Position numbers and translations under genes: made by a program
Notes under the pieces: model-generated
Database searches by the model: none
The model's input: the letters and a program-made list of their open reading frames with translations, nothing else
What the model was told of the DNA's origin: nothing
Assembly: GCA_037953745.1 (NCBI GenBank)
Contig: JBAKBP010013062.1
Location: forward strand, 1 to 64,000
DNA: 64,000 bases
Direction: 5' to 3'
DNA from: Lithodes maja
Lineage: Eukaryota > Arthropoda > Malacostraca > Decapoda > Lithodidae
In this document: in pieces, positions 20,935 to 30,865 of the stretch
How the letters are laid out: each line of letters starts with the position of its first letter
Position numbering within the stretch: the stretch's first letter is position 1

Positions 20935-23376
20935 AGTATACCTAGTAAAGAAGTTGCCGGAAGATGTAGGTCGCCGGGCAACACTTTCCCCAGTATTAAC
21001 TGCCTCACTACTTAATCAGGATACATGGAGTGCAGTATTCAATATAGTAGATGTTCTAAGGCAGAGTTCCTCCCAGCCTAGGAAGGAGCCCTTTAAGAAA
21101 CCGTACTCTAAACCTAAAGGCGGTAATAAGCCTCAAGCTCCTATTGCTAAACAGTCCTTTCGGGACCCCAGAGCTCCCCAACAGCAGGGAGGTACTCAGC
21201 ACAAACACAGGCAGGGTAAACACTCAGGCAAGTGGGATAACAAAGGTAAGTCTCACAACAAGCCACACCAGGGATCAAAGTCTGCTAAAAACCAGCCAGC
21301 CGTCTCGTTCCACTACACCACCACCAAAAAACTAGTCAGTCACACTCTCCCGGGGCCTATCACGGGAGAGTTAGATCCGAGAGCAGTCCCGGCGAACAGA
21401 CCCAGTACAGAAACTGGGTCGTTCCAGGCATGCCGCAGGGCCTGGCCCCGACGAACGTGGGCCCGGACAGTGGTAAGCAAGGGCATCACTTGGCGGTGGC
21501 TCCGACGACCTCGTTTACGTCAAACTCAAGAGTTCAATCATGTTTCTTTAGAGGTGGAGTCACTTGTCCAAGAAATGATCACCAAGCATGTCATTGTCCC
21601 GGTAAATCCAACTTGCCATGTTTTCACCTCCAGACTTTTTCTCGTGCCAAAGAGGGACAGTGTGCAGATGCGACCAGTAGTACATCTCTCGTATCTGAAC
21701 ACTCATATTCACAATTCACCCTTCAGGATGCTTAGGCCTACAGTGAATCAAATCAGGTTCACACTTCCGCCGCAAGGTTGGATGTGCTCCCTAGACCTGA
21801 AAGATGCCTATTGGCATGTCCCCATAAACAAACGGTTCCAAAAATTCCTCGCCTTGAGGATCAGACAAGAGACTTAAGTCTTTCAGAGATTACCCTTCGG
21901 GTTGAACCTGGCACCAAGAATCTTTACAAAATTAGTCCGGCAAGCCCTTATATCTTTATTAGCTCAAGGGATCAAGGTGATGTGGTATCTAGACGACTGG
22001 CTGGTAGTGGCAGAGTCAGAGAGTTTATGCCAGAGTCATGTAAACAAAGTCATAAACCATGTACAGACCCTAGGGTTCAAGGTCAACTTGGCAAAGTCTC
22101 TCCTTGTACCCACAAGGGAAATCCAATGGATAGGGCTGGTCTGGGACACGGCCAATCAGAGCGTGGACAATCGCAACAGATTTCGCAGGAAACCGTTTCG
22201 TTTTCTCCACAGTCTGAATACGACGAGAACGACATGGGAGTCCCTGGTCGGTTCTCTCAATTGGATCCAATTAACTGTGAAGTTGGGCCGGCTGAAAGTA
22301 AAGAGGTTAATCATGGAAGGCAACAAATTCTTCCCGCTTTTGCCGGCGGGAAAATTATGGACCATTCCTCCATTAATTCACAACTTACTGTCGGTTTGGG
22401 CGAAGAAGGAAATATTGCACTCAATAATGACGTGGGTTTCTCCTCCGCCTACGGTATGGGTAGACAGATGCTTCAGGGACAATAGGCTGGGGTTATCAGT
22501 CAAGCCTAGGCCACCAGGGCCAAAGTCTTTGGTCCCCAGACATGAACTTTCATATAAACCAACAAGAGCTCTTAGTCCCACTATTTTTCCTACAAACTCA
22601 TGGCTCTGGTGGTGTAATGGTTAAGGTGGCAAAAATCTGTGTGTGATAACCCGGGTTCGAATCCCGGTGGATCATATATACTTTAATTAATTTCATTGGG
22701 GGTGTTTGGTGTTGTGGTGAAATTAATAAAATAAAGATTACAGGGGAAGTCAATTGCGTTTCGAATAGACAACTTGAATGCGGTACACTGCATTCAAAAG
22801 CAAGGGTCAACAACGTCTCGGAGGTTGCTGGAATTGTCAGAACAGATTTTTGCTCTAGCCAAATCGCTGAGCATTCATCTGCATGCATCTTATCTCCCGG
22901 GCGTAGCAAACGTCTGGGCAGACGCTCTGTCCCGGAGACAGAGCACCTCAGTAGAATGGGCAATCAGACAAAATATCCTCAACAAGATGATTGCAGAGCC
23001 ATACCGTCCACAAGTGGATCGATTTGCGTCAGAAGGGAACCACAGACGTCCTCTCTACCTAACCCACTGGGAGATAACCTCGGCGGGAGGTCCCAACGCA
23101 TTATCAGAGGACTGGAACAAGTGGACTTCCATCTATCTTTTTCCTCCTCCAGACGCTTCACTCATGTGTCAAGTAGTTCACAAACTACGGGGTTACCGAG
23201 GCCTAGTCTCGATGATCGCGCCACTATGGCCGGCTCAGTTGTGGTATCACCAATTGAAGACATGGTGCGAGAACCCGGTATTACTCCCAGTCTCGTCCTT
23301 TTACTTTGAAAAAATTGGCAACCTAAAGACCTCGCTGACTTTTGCCTTATGGACATTCAAAATGCCAAATGGCTAA
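20861..23376 (+). pseudogene. DIRS Gag C-terminus, RT and RNase H, frameshifted
   Basis: The first frame (20861-21877) joins a basic, Lys/Gln/His-rich Gag tail to RT start motifs: FLVPKRD, RPVVHLSYLN and SLDLKDAYWHVPI (about 21791), a DIRS-type signature. A shift near 21870 moves on to FRDYPSGLNLAPRIFTK and VMWYLDDWLVV, with YLDD at 21986-21997 and KSLLVPTREIQWIGLVWDT after it. RNase H-like sequence follows (MTWVSPPPTVWVD, near 22428, in shifted frames). A SINE interrupts it at about 22603-22735. It resumes with AFRIDNLNAVHCIQ and LPGVANVWADALSRRQ (about 22894), then a DIRS-type region with WPAQLWYHQLK. Several shifts mean no RT can be made. Confidence 0.75.
22603..22735 (+). repeat. tRNA-derived SINE inserted in DIRS RNase H
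   Basis: GGTGGTGTAATGGTTAAGG (A box-like) and GGGTTCGAATCCC (B box) lie 35-40 bp apart, followed by an AT-rich body. DIRS coding stops at LQTHGSGG on the left and resumes with GKSIAFRIDN on the right. The acceptor stem does not pair, so it is not a functional tRNA gene. No clear target duplication seen. Confidence 0.7.
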
Positions 23377-23602
23377 CCCAGTATGCAGAGAGTGTTACAA
23401 ACAAATTTCTTAATTAGTATACTATGTCCACCAGCAGACAGTAGCAATCACATTGGAAAACATGCACAACCTGGATAGTGGAGACAGCACAAACAGACGC
23501 CTCAGTGGCTCTCATTTTAAGTACCTAGATTATTTGTTTGCACAAAACGCTTCTCAGTAGTGACCCTAAAGAATCACTTGTCAGCTATTAGAAACCCCTT
23601 TT

Positions 23603-24349
23603 TTGACCTCACTGGTCTATTCATACCACAGGCAGAAGAAAAAGGCTTCATGTTTCAAGCTACACCCACCACCACACCAGCTCATGCCTACCTGGTCGCT
23701 TGACAAAGCCTTATCATTGCTTCACTCCCGCAAATATAACCATGCGCCGGATTTTGATTCAGTATTAAAGAAGGCTGTGTTCCTGATGGCTTTAGCGACA
23801 GGAAACAGAGTATCGGAGCTGGCGGCGATGAGCAACGAACCTAACTGCCTTAGGTTTGGGAGACTGAACGAACAGGTACAAATCGCTCCGTCTCCCACGT
23901 TCATTGCAAAGAATGAACACTGTGATCATGTATTCTCAGAATATACTGTTCCGGCACTTAAAAGAGGACACACACACCATCTTTTATGCCCGGTACAAGC
24001 TTTACTTAAGCTTATGAGGGTAGCACAACCTCCACAACCAAGCTTCCTATGGGTCCACTGGACAGGGAATCGCATCACAAGACGGAAATTAGCTTCTTTA
24101 CTCGTAGATGTAATCAGGGAAAGTAATCCCGGCGTATTGGGCAGAGCTCATGATATAAGAAAGTGGGCAGTATCTCTTAGATTCATGCAAAATTATTCAG
24201 TGGACGACATAGCTAACACAAAGCTGTGGGCAGCCAACAATACTTTCTTGACGCGATACCTGTCGGTGGCCCTGGATACCAAAACTAACCTGTGTGGCAT
24301 TACGGCAACGGGTCTAGTAGTCCATGTGCTATTACTAATTAAGTGTTAA
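23603..24349 (+). CDS. Tyrosine recombinase of DIRS1-like element
   Basis: 248 residues in one frame. It would integrate the circular DNA form of the element by site-specific recombination instead of a DDE integrase. All catalytic positions can be seen: Arg69 in GNRVSEL, His183-x-x-Arg186 in AHDIRKW, Trp209 in KLWAAN and the nucleophile Tyr219 in FLTRYL. The fold is lambda-integrase/phage-recombinase type. The true N-terminus probably lies upstream in broken sequence (23400-23600), since the family protein is usually longer. Unlike gag and RT in this copy it has no frameshift. Distance from the last RNase H match is about 230 bp. Confidence 0.82.
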   Translation: MTSLVYSYHRQKKKASCFKLHPPPHQLMPTWSLDKALSLLHSRKYNHAPDFDSVLKKAVFLMALATGNRVSELAAMSNEPNCLRFGRLNEQVQIAPSPTFIAKNEHCDHVFSEYTVPALKRGHTHHLLCPVQALLKLMRVAQPPQPSFLWVHWTGNRITRRKLASLLVDVIRESNPGVLGRAHDIRKWAVSLRFMQNYSVDDIANTKLWAANNTFLTRYLSVALDTKTNLCGITATGLVVHVLLLIKC

Positions 24350-24399
24350 TCTTAAAAGGTGAAAAGGAGGGGGGGGGGGGTGCTAGATAGCTCAAAGAC

Positions 24400-24845
24400 T
24401 CCTAGAACCCTCTGCCGGATATTGTGATGAGTTCACGAGCTGTGATACTTAATAGCCGAGCTGGTTCTACAGCTCAAGATTTTATTTTATTTTGATATAT
24501 ATATCAGTACAGCTATATAGTATAAACAAGATGTACAAACAATTATAGAATGTACAAATAGTTTTAAGGCCAGTATATAATCCAAAGTATTAAAGGTCGG
24601 TACCTGTTTGAAAGGGAATAAGAATATGTCCCTAAGCAAACTTTTAGACAGATCGCAGAGTGCAAATCCAGTCAACTATAAGCAGATCTTCTTTGAAGTA
24701 ACGCACTGCTTCCCCTTTTCCATTTTATAAACATTGTATGTAAACAATAAACACTTAAATTGTTATACGGATTCTTTGTCTCTACCTGAGGTAATTTGTT
24801 AGTGTGTTGATATTGTCACGAATGTCCCCCTCCAGTCTTAAGATA
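24400..24845. other. Non-coding AT-rich stretch right of DIRS
   Basis: After a G-run (24369-24380) the sequence is AT-rich with no frame of note. It may include the right terminal repeat of the DIRS element, but I could not match it to the left end. Confidence 0.4.
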
Positions 24846-24849
24846 TCAG

Positions 24850-24956
24850 GCATATCGTCAATGATGAAGGGGCCACTAATAAAATATAGGTTTGATTCCC
24901 GGAGGGAAGAAAGAAAACCTAATATTTAGTAGGGGCCCCGTAATCATTGACGATGT
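24850..24956. repeat. Hairpin with 43 bp arms; second copy inverted at 25742-25820
   Basis: CATATCGTCAATGATGA...AAATATAGGTTT pairs with AAACCTAATATTT...TCATTGACGATG. The inner loop holds CCCGGAGGGAAGAAAG. A partial copy in inverted orientation lies at 25742-25820, so the two bracket the satellite array like terminal inverted repeats of one element of about 970 bp. Confidence 0.75.
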
Positions 24957-25080
24957 AGTGCCCTCCCGTCCATCCCCTTCCCATTCGCTTGGATGTCTTG
25001 AGGTGAATCTTAATATGTCAGTGAAGAAGGAATGGCGGCTCAGGGAGCAGCGGCAAGGAACCCCACACAAGAAATCCACG

Positions 25081-25570
25081 AGATGGAAAGCTATAGTATA
25101 ACAATTATTAAGTATAGATGGAAAGCTATAGTATAACGATTATTAAGTATAGATGGAAAGCTATAGTATAACAATTATTAAGTATAGATGGAAAGCTATA
25201 GTATAACAATTATTAAGTATAGATGGAAAGCTATAGTATAACAATTATTAAGTATAGATGGAAAGCTATAGTATAACAATTATTAAGTATAGATGGAAAG
25301 CTATAGTATAACGATTATTAAGTATAGATGGAAAGCTATAGTATAACAATTATTAAGTATAGATGGAAAGCTATAGTATAACAATTATTAAGTATAGATG
25401 GAAAGCTATAGTATAACGATTATTAAGTATAGATGGAAAGCTATAGTATAACAATTATTAAGTATAGATGGAAAGCTATAGTATAACAATTATTAAGTAT
25501 AGATGGAAAGCTATAGTATAACAATTATTAAGTATAGATGGAAAGCTATAGTATAACAATTATTAAGTAT
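25081..25570 (+). repeat. Tandem satellite: 14 units of 35 bp
   Basis: Exactly 490 bp, 14 units beginning AGATGGAAAGCTATAGTATA and ending ATTAAGTAT. Eleven units read ACAATT and three (units 2, 7, 10) read ACGATT at the only variable site I see. The array begins in the ATCCACG flank and ends abruptly at ATTTTTC. Confidence 0.95.
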
Positions 25571-25741
25571 ATTTTTCTTCTTTATATTTTACGAAAGTTT
25601 CTTTCGTAGAGAGTACCCAATCATAAGACGATTCCATAAGAGAATAAGCGTTACCCATATGACGGATACTTCGTTCTTCCCCGCGACGGTAGATTCAAAC
25701 TGGCTACCGCGGGCGCTTGAATGGAGGCCATTATACTAATA
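25571..25741. other. Sequence between satellite and right inverted repeat
   Basis: Short hairpin GAAAGTTTCTTTC at 25602-25614, then no frame or known motif. It probably belongs to the element bounded by the inverted repeats at 24850 and 25820. Confidence 0.4.
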
Positions 25742-25813
25742 GGCATATCGTCAATGATTACTGGGCCCCTACTAAATATTAGGTTTTCTTTCTTCCCTCC
25801 GGGAATCAAACCT

Positions 25814-26522
25814 ATAATTTAGACTTTTTGTGTCAATTAGGTGTCGATTTTTTTCCTGGGGAGCGATAGCGAGCCTGTAATTTAAGAGGAACCGGTCTTC
25901 GGCCTGGACATTTTTCTATTGAAAAATATACAAATATATCTTGAAGGAGGGCCTACTATAGTCTATTCGATGTAAGTAGGCGAGAAATAATGACCTCTAT
26001 CCTCTGTAACTCAAAAAGGGCTAGGGCAAATGGGCTGTAAATTTACACATCTATTCCTTGACTGACTAGTCCCTAATGGTAGAAATATTAGCTCAATTAC
26101 TCTAGTCGTTTTGGAGTTACAGAGGTTAGAGGTCAAGATGTTTCACCTACTTACAGCGAATAGACTATAGTAGACGATTTTATTCAGTTTAAACAGGGCC
26201 TCCAGCAACTAACAGGCATTAAACTACCTCACTTATCTCTTTTTACTGCCATATATCCTTCTTAAGCTGCATATATCGTCTAAATAAGCTAGGATAAAAT
26301 TACAAAGACATCGCCGGTACAGAAGGTGTTAAGGGGATTTTGTTTTTAGTTTACTCCCTAGACATCTAATAAGCTTAAAAAGATAGCTTCATTATCCCCC
26401 TTCAAGATAAATGTGTATATTCTTTGGTAGAAAAATGTTCCGGTCAAAGGCCGGTTCCTCCTAAATTACAGGCTCGCTATCGCTCGCCAGGAAAATATTG
26501 ACACCTAAGTGGCACAAAAGGT
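25814..26522. mobile_element. MITE-like palindrome with about 125 bp terminal inverted repeats
   Basis: The left arm (25820-25955: GTGTCAATTAGGTGTCGA, GCGATAGCGAGCCTGTAATT, ATCTTGAAGG) pairs with the right arm (26395-26520) with scattered mismatches. Inside it sits a second inverted repeat (25960-26165) with about 65 bp arms carrying CCTCTGTAACTCAAAA. A diverged left arm recurs at 55715-55840 and the inner element at 36390-36545. No coding capacity. Confidence 0.8.
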
Positions 26523-26602
26523 CTTAAAATTGACAGAAATGAGGGGAAGGGTCTTGAAATCACAAAACTATTGGGGCGAACGTCTTAAAATCTGAAAACT
26601 AA

Positions 26603-26640
26603 TTGGACTAAACATGAGGGAGAGGGGGGTCCAGAAAAAA
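26603..26640 (-). repeat. Short dispersed repeat (GGACC...CTCCCTCATG type)
   Basis: Reverse-complement copy of a sequence also at 30966-31025 and 35494-35560 (core TCTCCCTCATGCTTAGCCCC, varying). Function unknown. Confidence 0.55.
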
Positions 26641-26739
26641 CCCTCTTAAGTGAAAATCTGCCCTAAAAGACCGCTCTACTGATGATGTTTCCTAGTTATG
26701 TCTAAACAAGAATAGTTGATATTCTTGTGGAAGATTGTG

Positions 26740-28218
26740 ATAGAGAGATGGAGGAAGAAACTGGGTCTTGGAAGCGTTGAAAGTAACAAGATTTGCTATG
26801 CCCCAACCAGAAATAATTGTGGCCTAGCCACATTTGTTTAGGAGTGCTTGCATGCTAGGTTGATGTGAACAATTAGTTGAATAGTGTAAGGTAGAGTCAT
26901 CAGCATATGAGTGGATAGGACTAGAGGTAGGCCTACTGTTGAGGAGATAATTGACAAATATTTGAAAGAGAATTGGAGACAGGACAAAACCCTGAGGAAC
27001 ACCAGAGTTGATAGGTTGAGGAAGTGAACGATGGCCGTCAACAACCGCAGCTATGGAGTGGTCTGAAAGGAAATTAGAGACAAAGGCACAGATAGAGGGA
27101 TAGAAACCGAAGGAGGGTAGTTTGGAAATTAAAGACTTGTGCCAGACTTTATCAAAGGCTTTCGATATGTCTAGAGTAATAGAGAAAGTCTCAATGAAGT
27201 CCCGAAAGGAGGACGACCAGGAGTTAGTAAGATAAGCAAGGTCACCAGTAGAGCGGTACTTAAGGAAACCATACTGATGATCTGAAAGTAGATTATGGGA
27301 AGATTAATGCTTAAGAAATTTTGAGTTGAGAATAGTTTCAAAAACTTTAGAAATGCAAGAAATGAGAGCAATTGGACGATAGTTGGAGGGTTGAGAGCGG
27401 TCACCCTTCTTTGGGACATTTTGAATAAGATCAAACTTCCAGCATGAAGGAAAGACATTAGAGGATATACAGAGCAGAAAGAGTTTGCCTTGGCAGGGAG
27501 TCAGCACGGAAGAACAGGTTTTGAGCACAACAGCCAACACGAGGAACACCGGGTGCCCAACCCCGAAAGGAGTTGAAATAGGGGAGCTATCCCCCCGCCA
27601 AAGGCGGCTTTCTAGGGCCTTTCCTAGCTGATGCTGAGAGGATTGGGTTCTAGTCATGTGGTGATGGGCTGGTCTATCCGAGTGAGAACTGAGCGATCTC
27701 TGCCATACCCATAGCTTACTCTGACTGTTCCTTTTACTTATAAATCTTCTAGATCTCAAGTGGCGGCGTCTTTTCCGTGGATTGACCTCCCTACTGCCAA
27801 CCTAGAAGTTGGCAGATTGGGAGCCAAAGTGTCACATTTTTCCCTTACCCCTCAACTTTCCCTTCATAATTACTGAGGGGCACAGGGCCTTGGGTGGGGC
27901 TTTGGTTTCCCGGGCGTTTCCGCACCCTCCTCAGCTCCCTGCCTTGGAGTGGCTTCGGTCACCCGGGCTTTGTTAGTGGTAAGCAGGGAGGATTTTGTGG
28001 GGGCGCTCGTTTATGGCCTTGGCCTTGCTCGAGACCTTGGGGCTGTTCGGCCAGACAGCCTGGGGAACATCAACAACAACAACAACACCATCCGGTCCGC
28101 ACGCCTTCTTCGTATTAATCCTAGAGAGGGCCGAGAGTACATCCTTAGAAGAGTTTATGATATTAGGCATAAGTGAAAGGTGGGTGGAGAGGGAGGAATA
28201 GCACTGGAATCATTCAAG
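26740..28218 (-). pseudogene. Jockey/CR1-type LINE RT fragment, split by a SINE
   Basis: On the minus strand this reads RT pieces of the same family as 56516-59479: KKGDRSQPSNYRPIALISC (27380s), SSNVFPSCWKF and GVPQGFVLSPILFQIF-like sequence near 26990-27010, with shifts. It is truncated at both ends and broken by the SINE at 27551-28083. The host reads CAACACGAGGAACACC on the left and resumes ATCCGGTCCGCACGCC on the right, as the intact copy at 58000 predicts. Confidence 0.8.
27551..28083 (+). repeat. 533 bp SINE-like element, copy 1, (AAC)n tail
   Basis: Begins GGGTGCCCAACCCCGAAAGG and ends CTGGGGAACATC(AAC)n, flanked by a short AACACC duplication (27545-27550, 28084-28089). Further copies: 54482-55003 (-), with an 11 bp duplication, and 61090-61378 (-), 5'-truncated, with a 10 bp duplication. 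No protein and no clear tRNA head. The tail resembles that of the I-type LINE. Confidence 0.85.
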
Positions 28219-28653
28219 TGCGGCCTCTCTTGAAGATTTATTGGTATATTTTTCGATATACCTGTACACATGCACAAGTTTTCCAGACAAAACATATGGC
28301 TTTTCCTACTGTTTTTCATGTGATTAATTCGGTTTTAGCACCCATTTGAGGAGGAAATGTCCCGCTTTGGCCATACTCCATCACCCTAACAATTTCCATA
28401 TTTTTGTCATTTTAGCCTAACTTAATTAACAACCTAACCTATCCTGGAAGTTATCGCCCCCAGACCCCGCGCTGGTCTTAGCGTTAATATAGAAGATAAG
28501 AAAATACTAAAAATACGGTGGAAAAGGGAAGAAAAATAGATCTCCACTGATTGAAGATGGCCACCTTTCCCTTATTTAACCCACATACAGTAGTCTAATA
28601 AAAATAAAATAATAATAATTTCCACAGGCAATGGCATCTAATATAATATAAGA
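28219..28653. other. Intergenic; CCTAACCT-bearing repeat remnant
   Basis: No gene. CAACCTAACCTATCCTGG followed by CCCCCAGACCCCGC (28430-28475) resembles the centre of the MITE at 42540-43017. Confidence 0.4.
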
Positions 28654-28914
28654 ATGATGTATGGGAAGTCAGTGAAAGGAAGGGATTTGGTTATAGATAC
28701 TAGGCAGCGAGCAAGAGAAGCTGCCAGGATGGCCGCCAGGGAGACAAAAGCCAACAATAAAGAAAGCGTCACTACTACATTATCTAGGAAACGGGCGAGG
28801 TCTCAGGATAACATGGAGACCGCTACTAAATGTCCTAGGATTGAGGCACAGGGGACAGCTCGAATTGTAGCTGCAAATACGGAGGGTCAAACTAAGAAGA
28901 GGCCCATTACATGA
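28654..28914 (+). CDS. Short basic ORF overlapping the retropepsin-like ORF
   Basis: 86 residues, rich in Arg/Lys/Ala (AREAARMAARETKANNK), ending in TGA inside ATGA that also starts the next frame. It contains RKRARSQDN; the next frame starts with a similar KKRARFETEN, so a Gag-like basic region may be split by a frameshift. Not recognised. Probably the N-terminal part of one old protein with the ORF at 28911. Confidence 0.4.
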   Translation: MMYGKSVKGRDLVIDTRQRAREAARMAARETKANNKESVTTTLSRKRARSQDNMETATKCPRIEAQGTARIVAANTEGQTKKRPIT

Positions 28915-29885
28915 CAGATAATTCCGCTTCAATCAAAAAGAGGGCTAGGTTCGAAACGGAAAACACAACCGGGGCAGACACTAGTAATGCAAATAGTTGC
29001 ATTGCATCCATAAAGGGTAATGAGGGTGAAGACAACGATTTGGAGCTGAGTTTTGGCTTGACTCCTGGCCTGATGAAAATTTGCGACCCACTGCCAAAAC
29101 TAGAACAATACCCCTCGGCTAAGCTTCTCATGGGTCAATATCTCAAAGCAACGATCAATGACAAAATAGTAACGTTTTGCCTAAATTCCGGTACGACGGC
29201 GAACGTCATGGACCCACAAACTGCTAAAAGGTTAGGCGTTGACCAGATGGAAGCATCAGTTGAAAAAATTAAGGTCCATACACCAGAGGGGGTGAAATAT
29301 ATTACCATAAAATATGTGAATAATGTAGAGATTTCTTTAAGTAACAGACTAAAATTCTATGCCGATTTTATTGTGCAAAAACAAGATTTTGGACAGGATA
29401 GGACCAAAATTCGGAATATTCTAGGCATTCCAACTTTAGCTCAACTCAACGCAGTTCAATCGTTTTCATCTCTTTCCCCGAGGGTCTATTTCAAACCAAG
29501 GGGAATATTTAGACCTATGAGAAGCACCCGGAAACTGTCGTCAAAGGGTACGTTAGGGATGCTGGTGTTTCCTTTTTCGTTGTACGCCAATAAAAATCTT
29601 TATATCATGGTGTCTTCGATTGCGCCCCAACAGTTCTACTTCAGCAAGCACGCCTGCAAGCGGCTTCGCCTGGAAACCAGCCCTCATACGGTAAACATAT
29701 TTTCACTTCAGGGGGCTTTCCTGACTGCAAGTGTGTCAAGGAAGGAATGCCAGTTTGGTTTTGAGTTAATAATGGGCTTAAAAATTTTGAATCGGTACAA
29801 GTGCCTTATCAATTATGGTGCAAACTTGATTTATTTCTTTGTGGGAAAATGCACTTATGTAACAGCACTTTATGAATTAGAATAG
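28911..29885 (+). CDS. Unidentified protein with one or two retropepsin-like domains
   Basis: 324 residues, not recognised as a named family. Residues 80-185 look like a retroviral-type aspartic protease: LKATINDKIVTFCLNSG, then VMDPQTAKRLGV and, 90 residues on, ILGIPTLAQLNAV. That is the same layout as (L/F)xDTGA...LG...ILGxPxL in retropepsins. The catalytic Asp position reads Asn-Ser-Gly (NSGTTANVM), so activity would be lost. A second stretch (residues 228-315) repeats the pattern weakly: MVSSIAPQQFYFSKHACKRLRL, then GFELIMGLKILNRYKCLINY. No RT or integrase is nearby. It may be a relic of an LTR-element polyprotein or a domesticated protease-like gene; the frame is uninterrupted in a decayed neighbourhood. 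Confidence 0.45.
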   Translation: MTDNSASIKKRARFETENTTGADTSNANSCIASIKGNEGEDNDLELSFGLTPGLMKICDPLPKLEQYPSAKLLMGQYLKATINDKIVTFCLNSGTTANVMDPQTAKRLGVDQMEASVEKIKVHTPEGVKYITIKYVNNVEISLSNRLKFYADFIVQKQDFGQDRTKIRNILGIPTLAQLNAVQSFSSLSPRVYFKPRGIFRPMRSTRKLSSKGTLGMLVFPFSLYANKNLYIMVSSIAPQQFYFSKHACKRLRLETSPHTVNIFSLQGAFLTASVSRKECQFGFELIMGLKILNRYKCLINYGANLIYFFVGKCTYVTALYELE

Positions 29886-30560
29886 TCTATAAAACCTACA
29901 AAATTAACTAGAAAAAAACAAAGGCGTTAGGCAGGAAAATGGAAAATATGTATGATTATAGGTTTTTACTTTAATTAAATATTTTATATTATGTTTCATA
30001 TTTATTTTATACGGGCACATCATTATTTATACACCTCTAAAGGATAACTTATTTTGGAAACTTTAATTATTCTTTTCATATCTTCTATTTTGCGCAGCAT
30101 AATTAACGCTTTCAGTACATGTCGACGCTTTTTATATTCGCTTCAGGCTAAATTTGAAAGATTTTTAAGTTTTAGGAAGGACCTCTACACTGTAATAAAT
30201 AGAAAGGTAAATACAGGTATACAAAATCATTGGGTACATTGAAAGTGATATACCTTTCTATCGTTATACTAGACAGGTATGTTACTGTCAATATACCTAA
30301 TTAATAAAGGTATACAGTAATATTATGGAACCTTTATATGCCTTTTCCATACCCATACTTTTTTTGAGTGTAGGATTGAAAGAGGCATATACTCGGTTCA
30401 CTCTTAGACTACCCGCAAATCCTTCCTAACTTTAATATGTTTTTGAATGATGGCCGGAAGAAAATAAACAAACGCGTCCTCATGAACTGAAAGAGCTAAA
30501 GAAAATGTTACGCTAGACATAAACAATATCGTGAATTCTTCTAATGGGGAGAAACTAGGA
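29886..30560. other. AT-rich intergenic DNA
   Basis: No frame beyond about 60 codons and no repeat I can place. Confidence 0.5.
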
Positions 30561-30617
30561 GCTCAGTATATACAGTACTGTATATGCAATCAAATACAAG
30601 GCGAGTTATACAATTGG

Positions 30618-30812
30618 TACAGTTTGCCACACATATTCTATTCCGTTGGGTCGTGATTTGGCAACGCTACACCAGCTTCCCCAACCCCCCTCCCTCCCTC
30701 CACCTCATATTGGTAGGAGGTGAAGTGAGGGAGGGCGGTTGGGGAGGTGGGTGCAGTGCTGCCAAATCACGACCCCAACGGAATAGAATATGTGCGGCAA
30801 ACTGTACAAGAC
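30618..30812. repeat. Palindromic MITE-like hairpin, about 93 bp arms
   Basis: GTACAGTTTGCCACACATAT on the left pairs with ATATGTGCGGCAAACTGTAC on the right, continuing through CGTTGGGTCGTGATTTGGCA and a C-rich/G-rich inner stem (CCCTCCCTCC with GGAGGG blocks). Loop ATATTGGTA. No coding. Confidence 0.85.
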
Positions 30813-30865
30813 AACGTTGTATTTATACACAAAGAATACCTCACAAACTGAGACGTTACACATGA

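Larger units (their letters stand above)
10875..24400 (+). mobile_element. DIRS1-like (tyrosine recombinase) retrotransposon, interrupted
   Basis: Gag-like region (18230-20930), RT/RNase H (about 21000-23370) and tyrosine recombinase (23603-24349) lie in the DIRS order on one strand. A 7.0 kb LINE (11116-18140) sits near the 5' end, a SINE at about 22603, and a hairpin inside gag. DIRS elements integrate by recombinase, without target duplications, and have inverted or split repeats. I could not identify matching terminal repeats, so both borders are approximate: the left is where the CR1-like LINE stops, the right is shortly after the recombinase stop. DIRS1-like elements are known to be common in decapods. 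Confidence 0.8.

Noticed and set aside
22605..22680. tRNA gene
   Set aside because: A and B boxes are present but the acceptor stem does not pair and an AT-rich tail follows; it interrupts DIRS coding. Called a SINE.
25081..25570. CRISPR array
   Set aside because: Units are contiguous with no spacers, in eukaryotic DNA.
27894..28201. Overlapping short ORFs
   Set aside because: They lie in the non-coding SINE and recur in its other copies without a conserved frame.
28911..29885. Endogenous DNA virus gene (nimavirus-like)
   Set aside because: Decapod genomes can hold such genes, but nothing in this protein points to one; the retropepsin-like layout fits a retroelement better.
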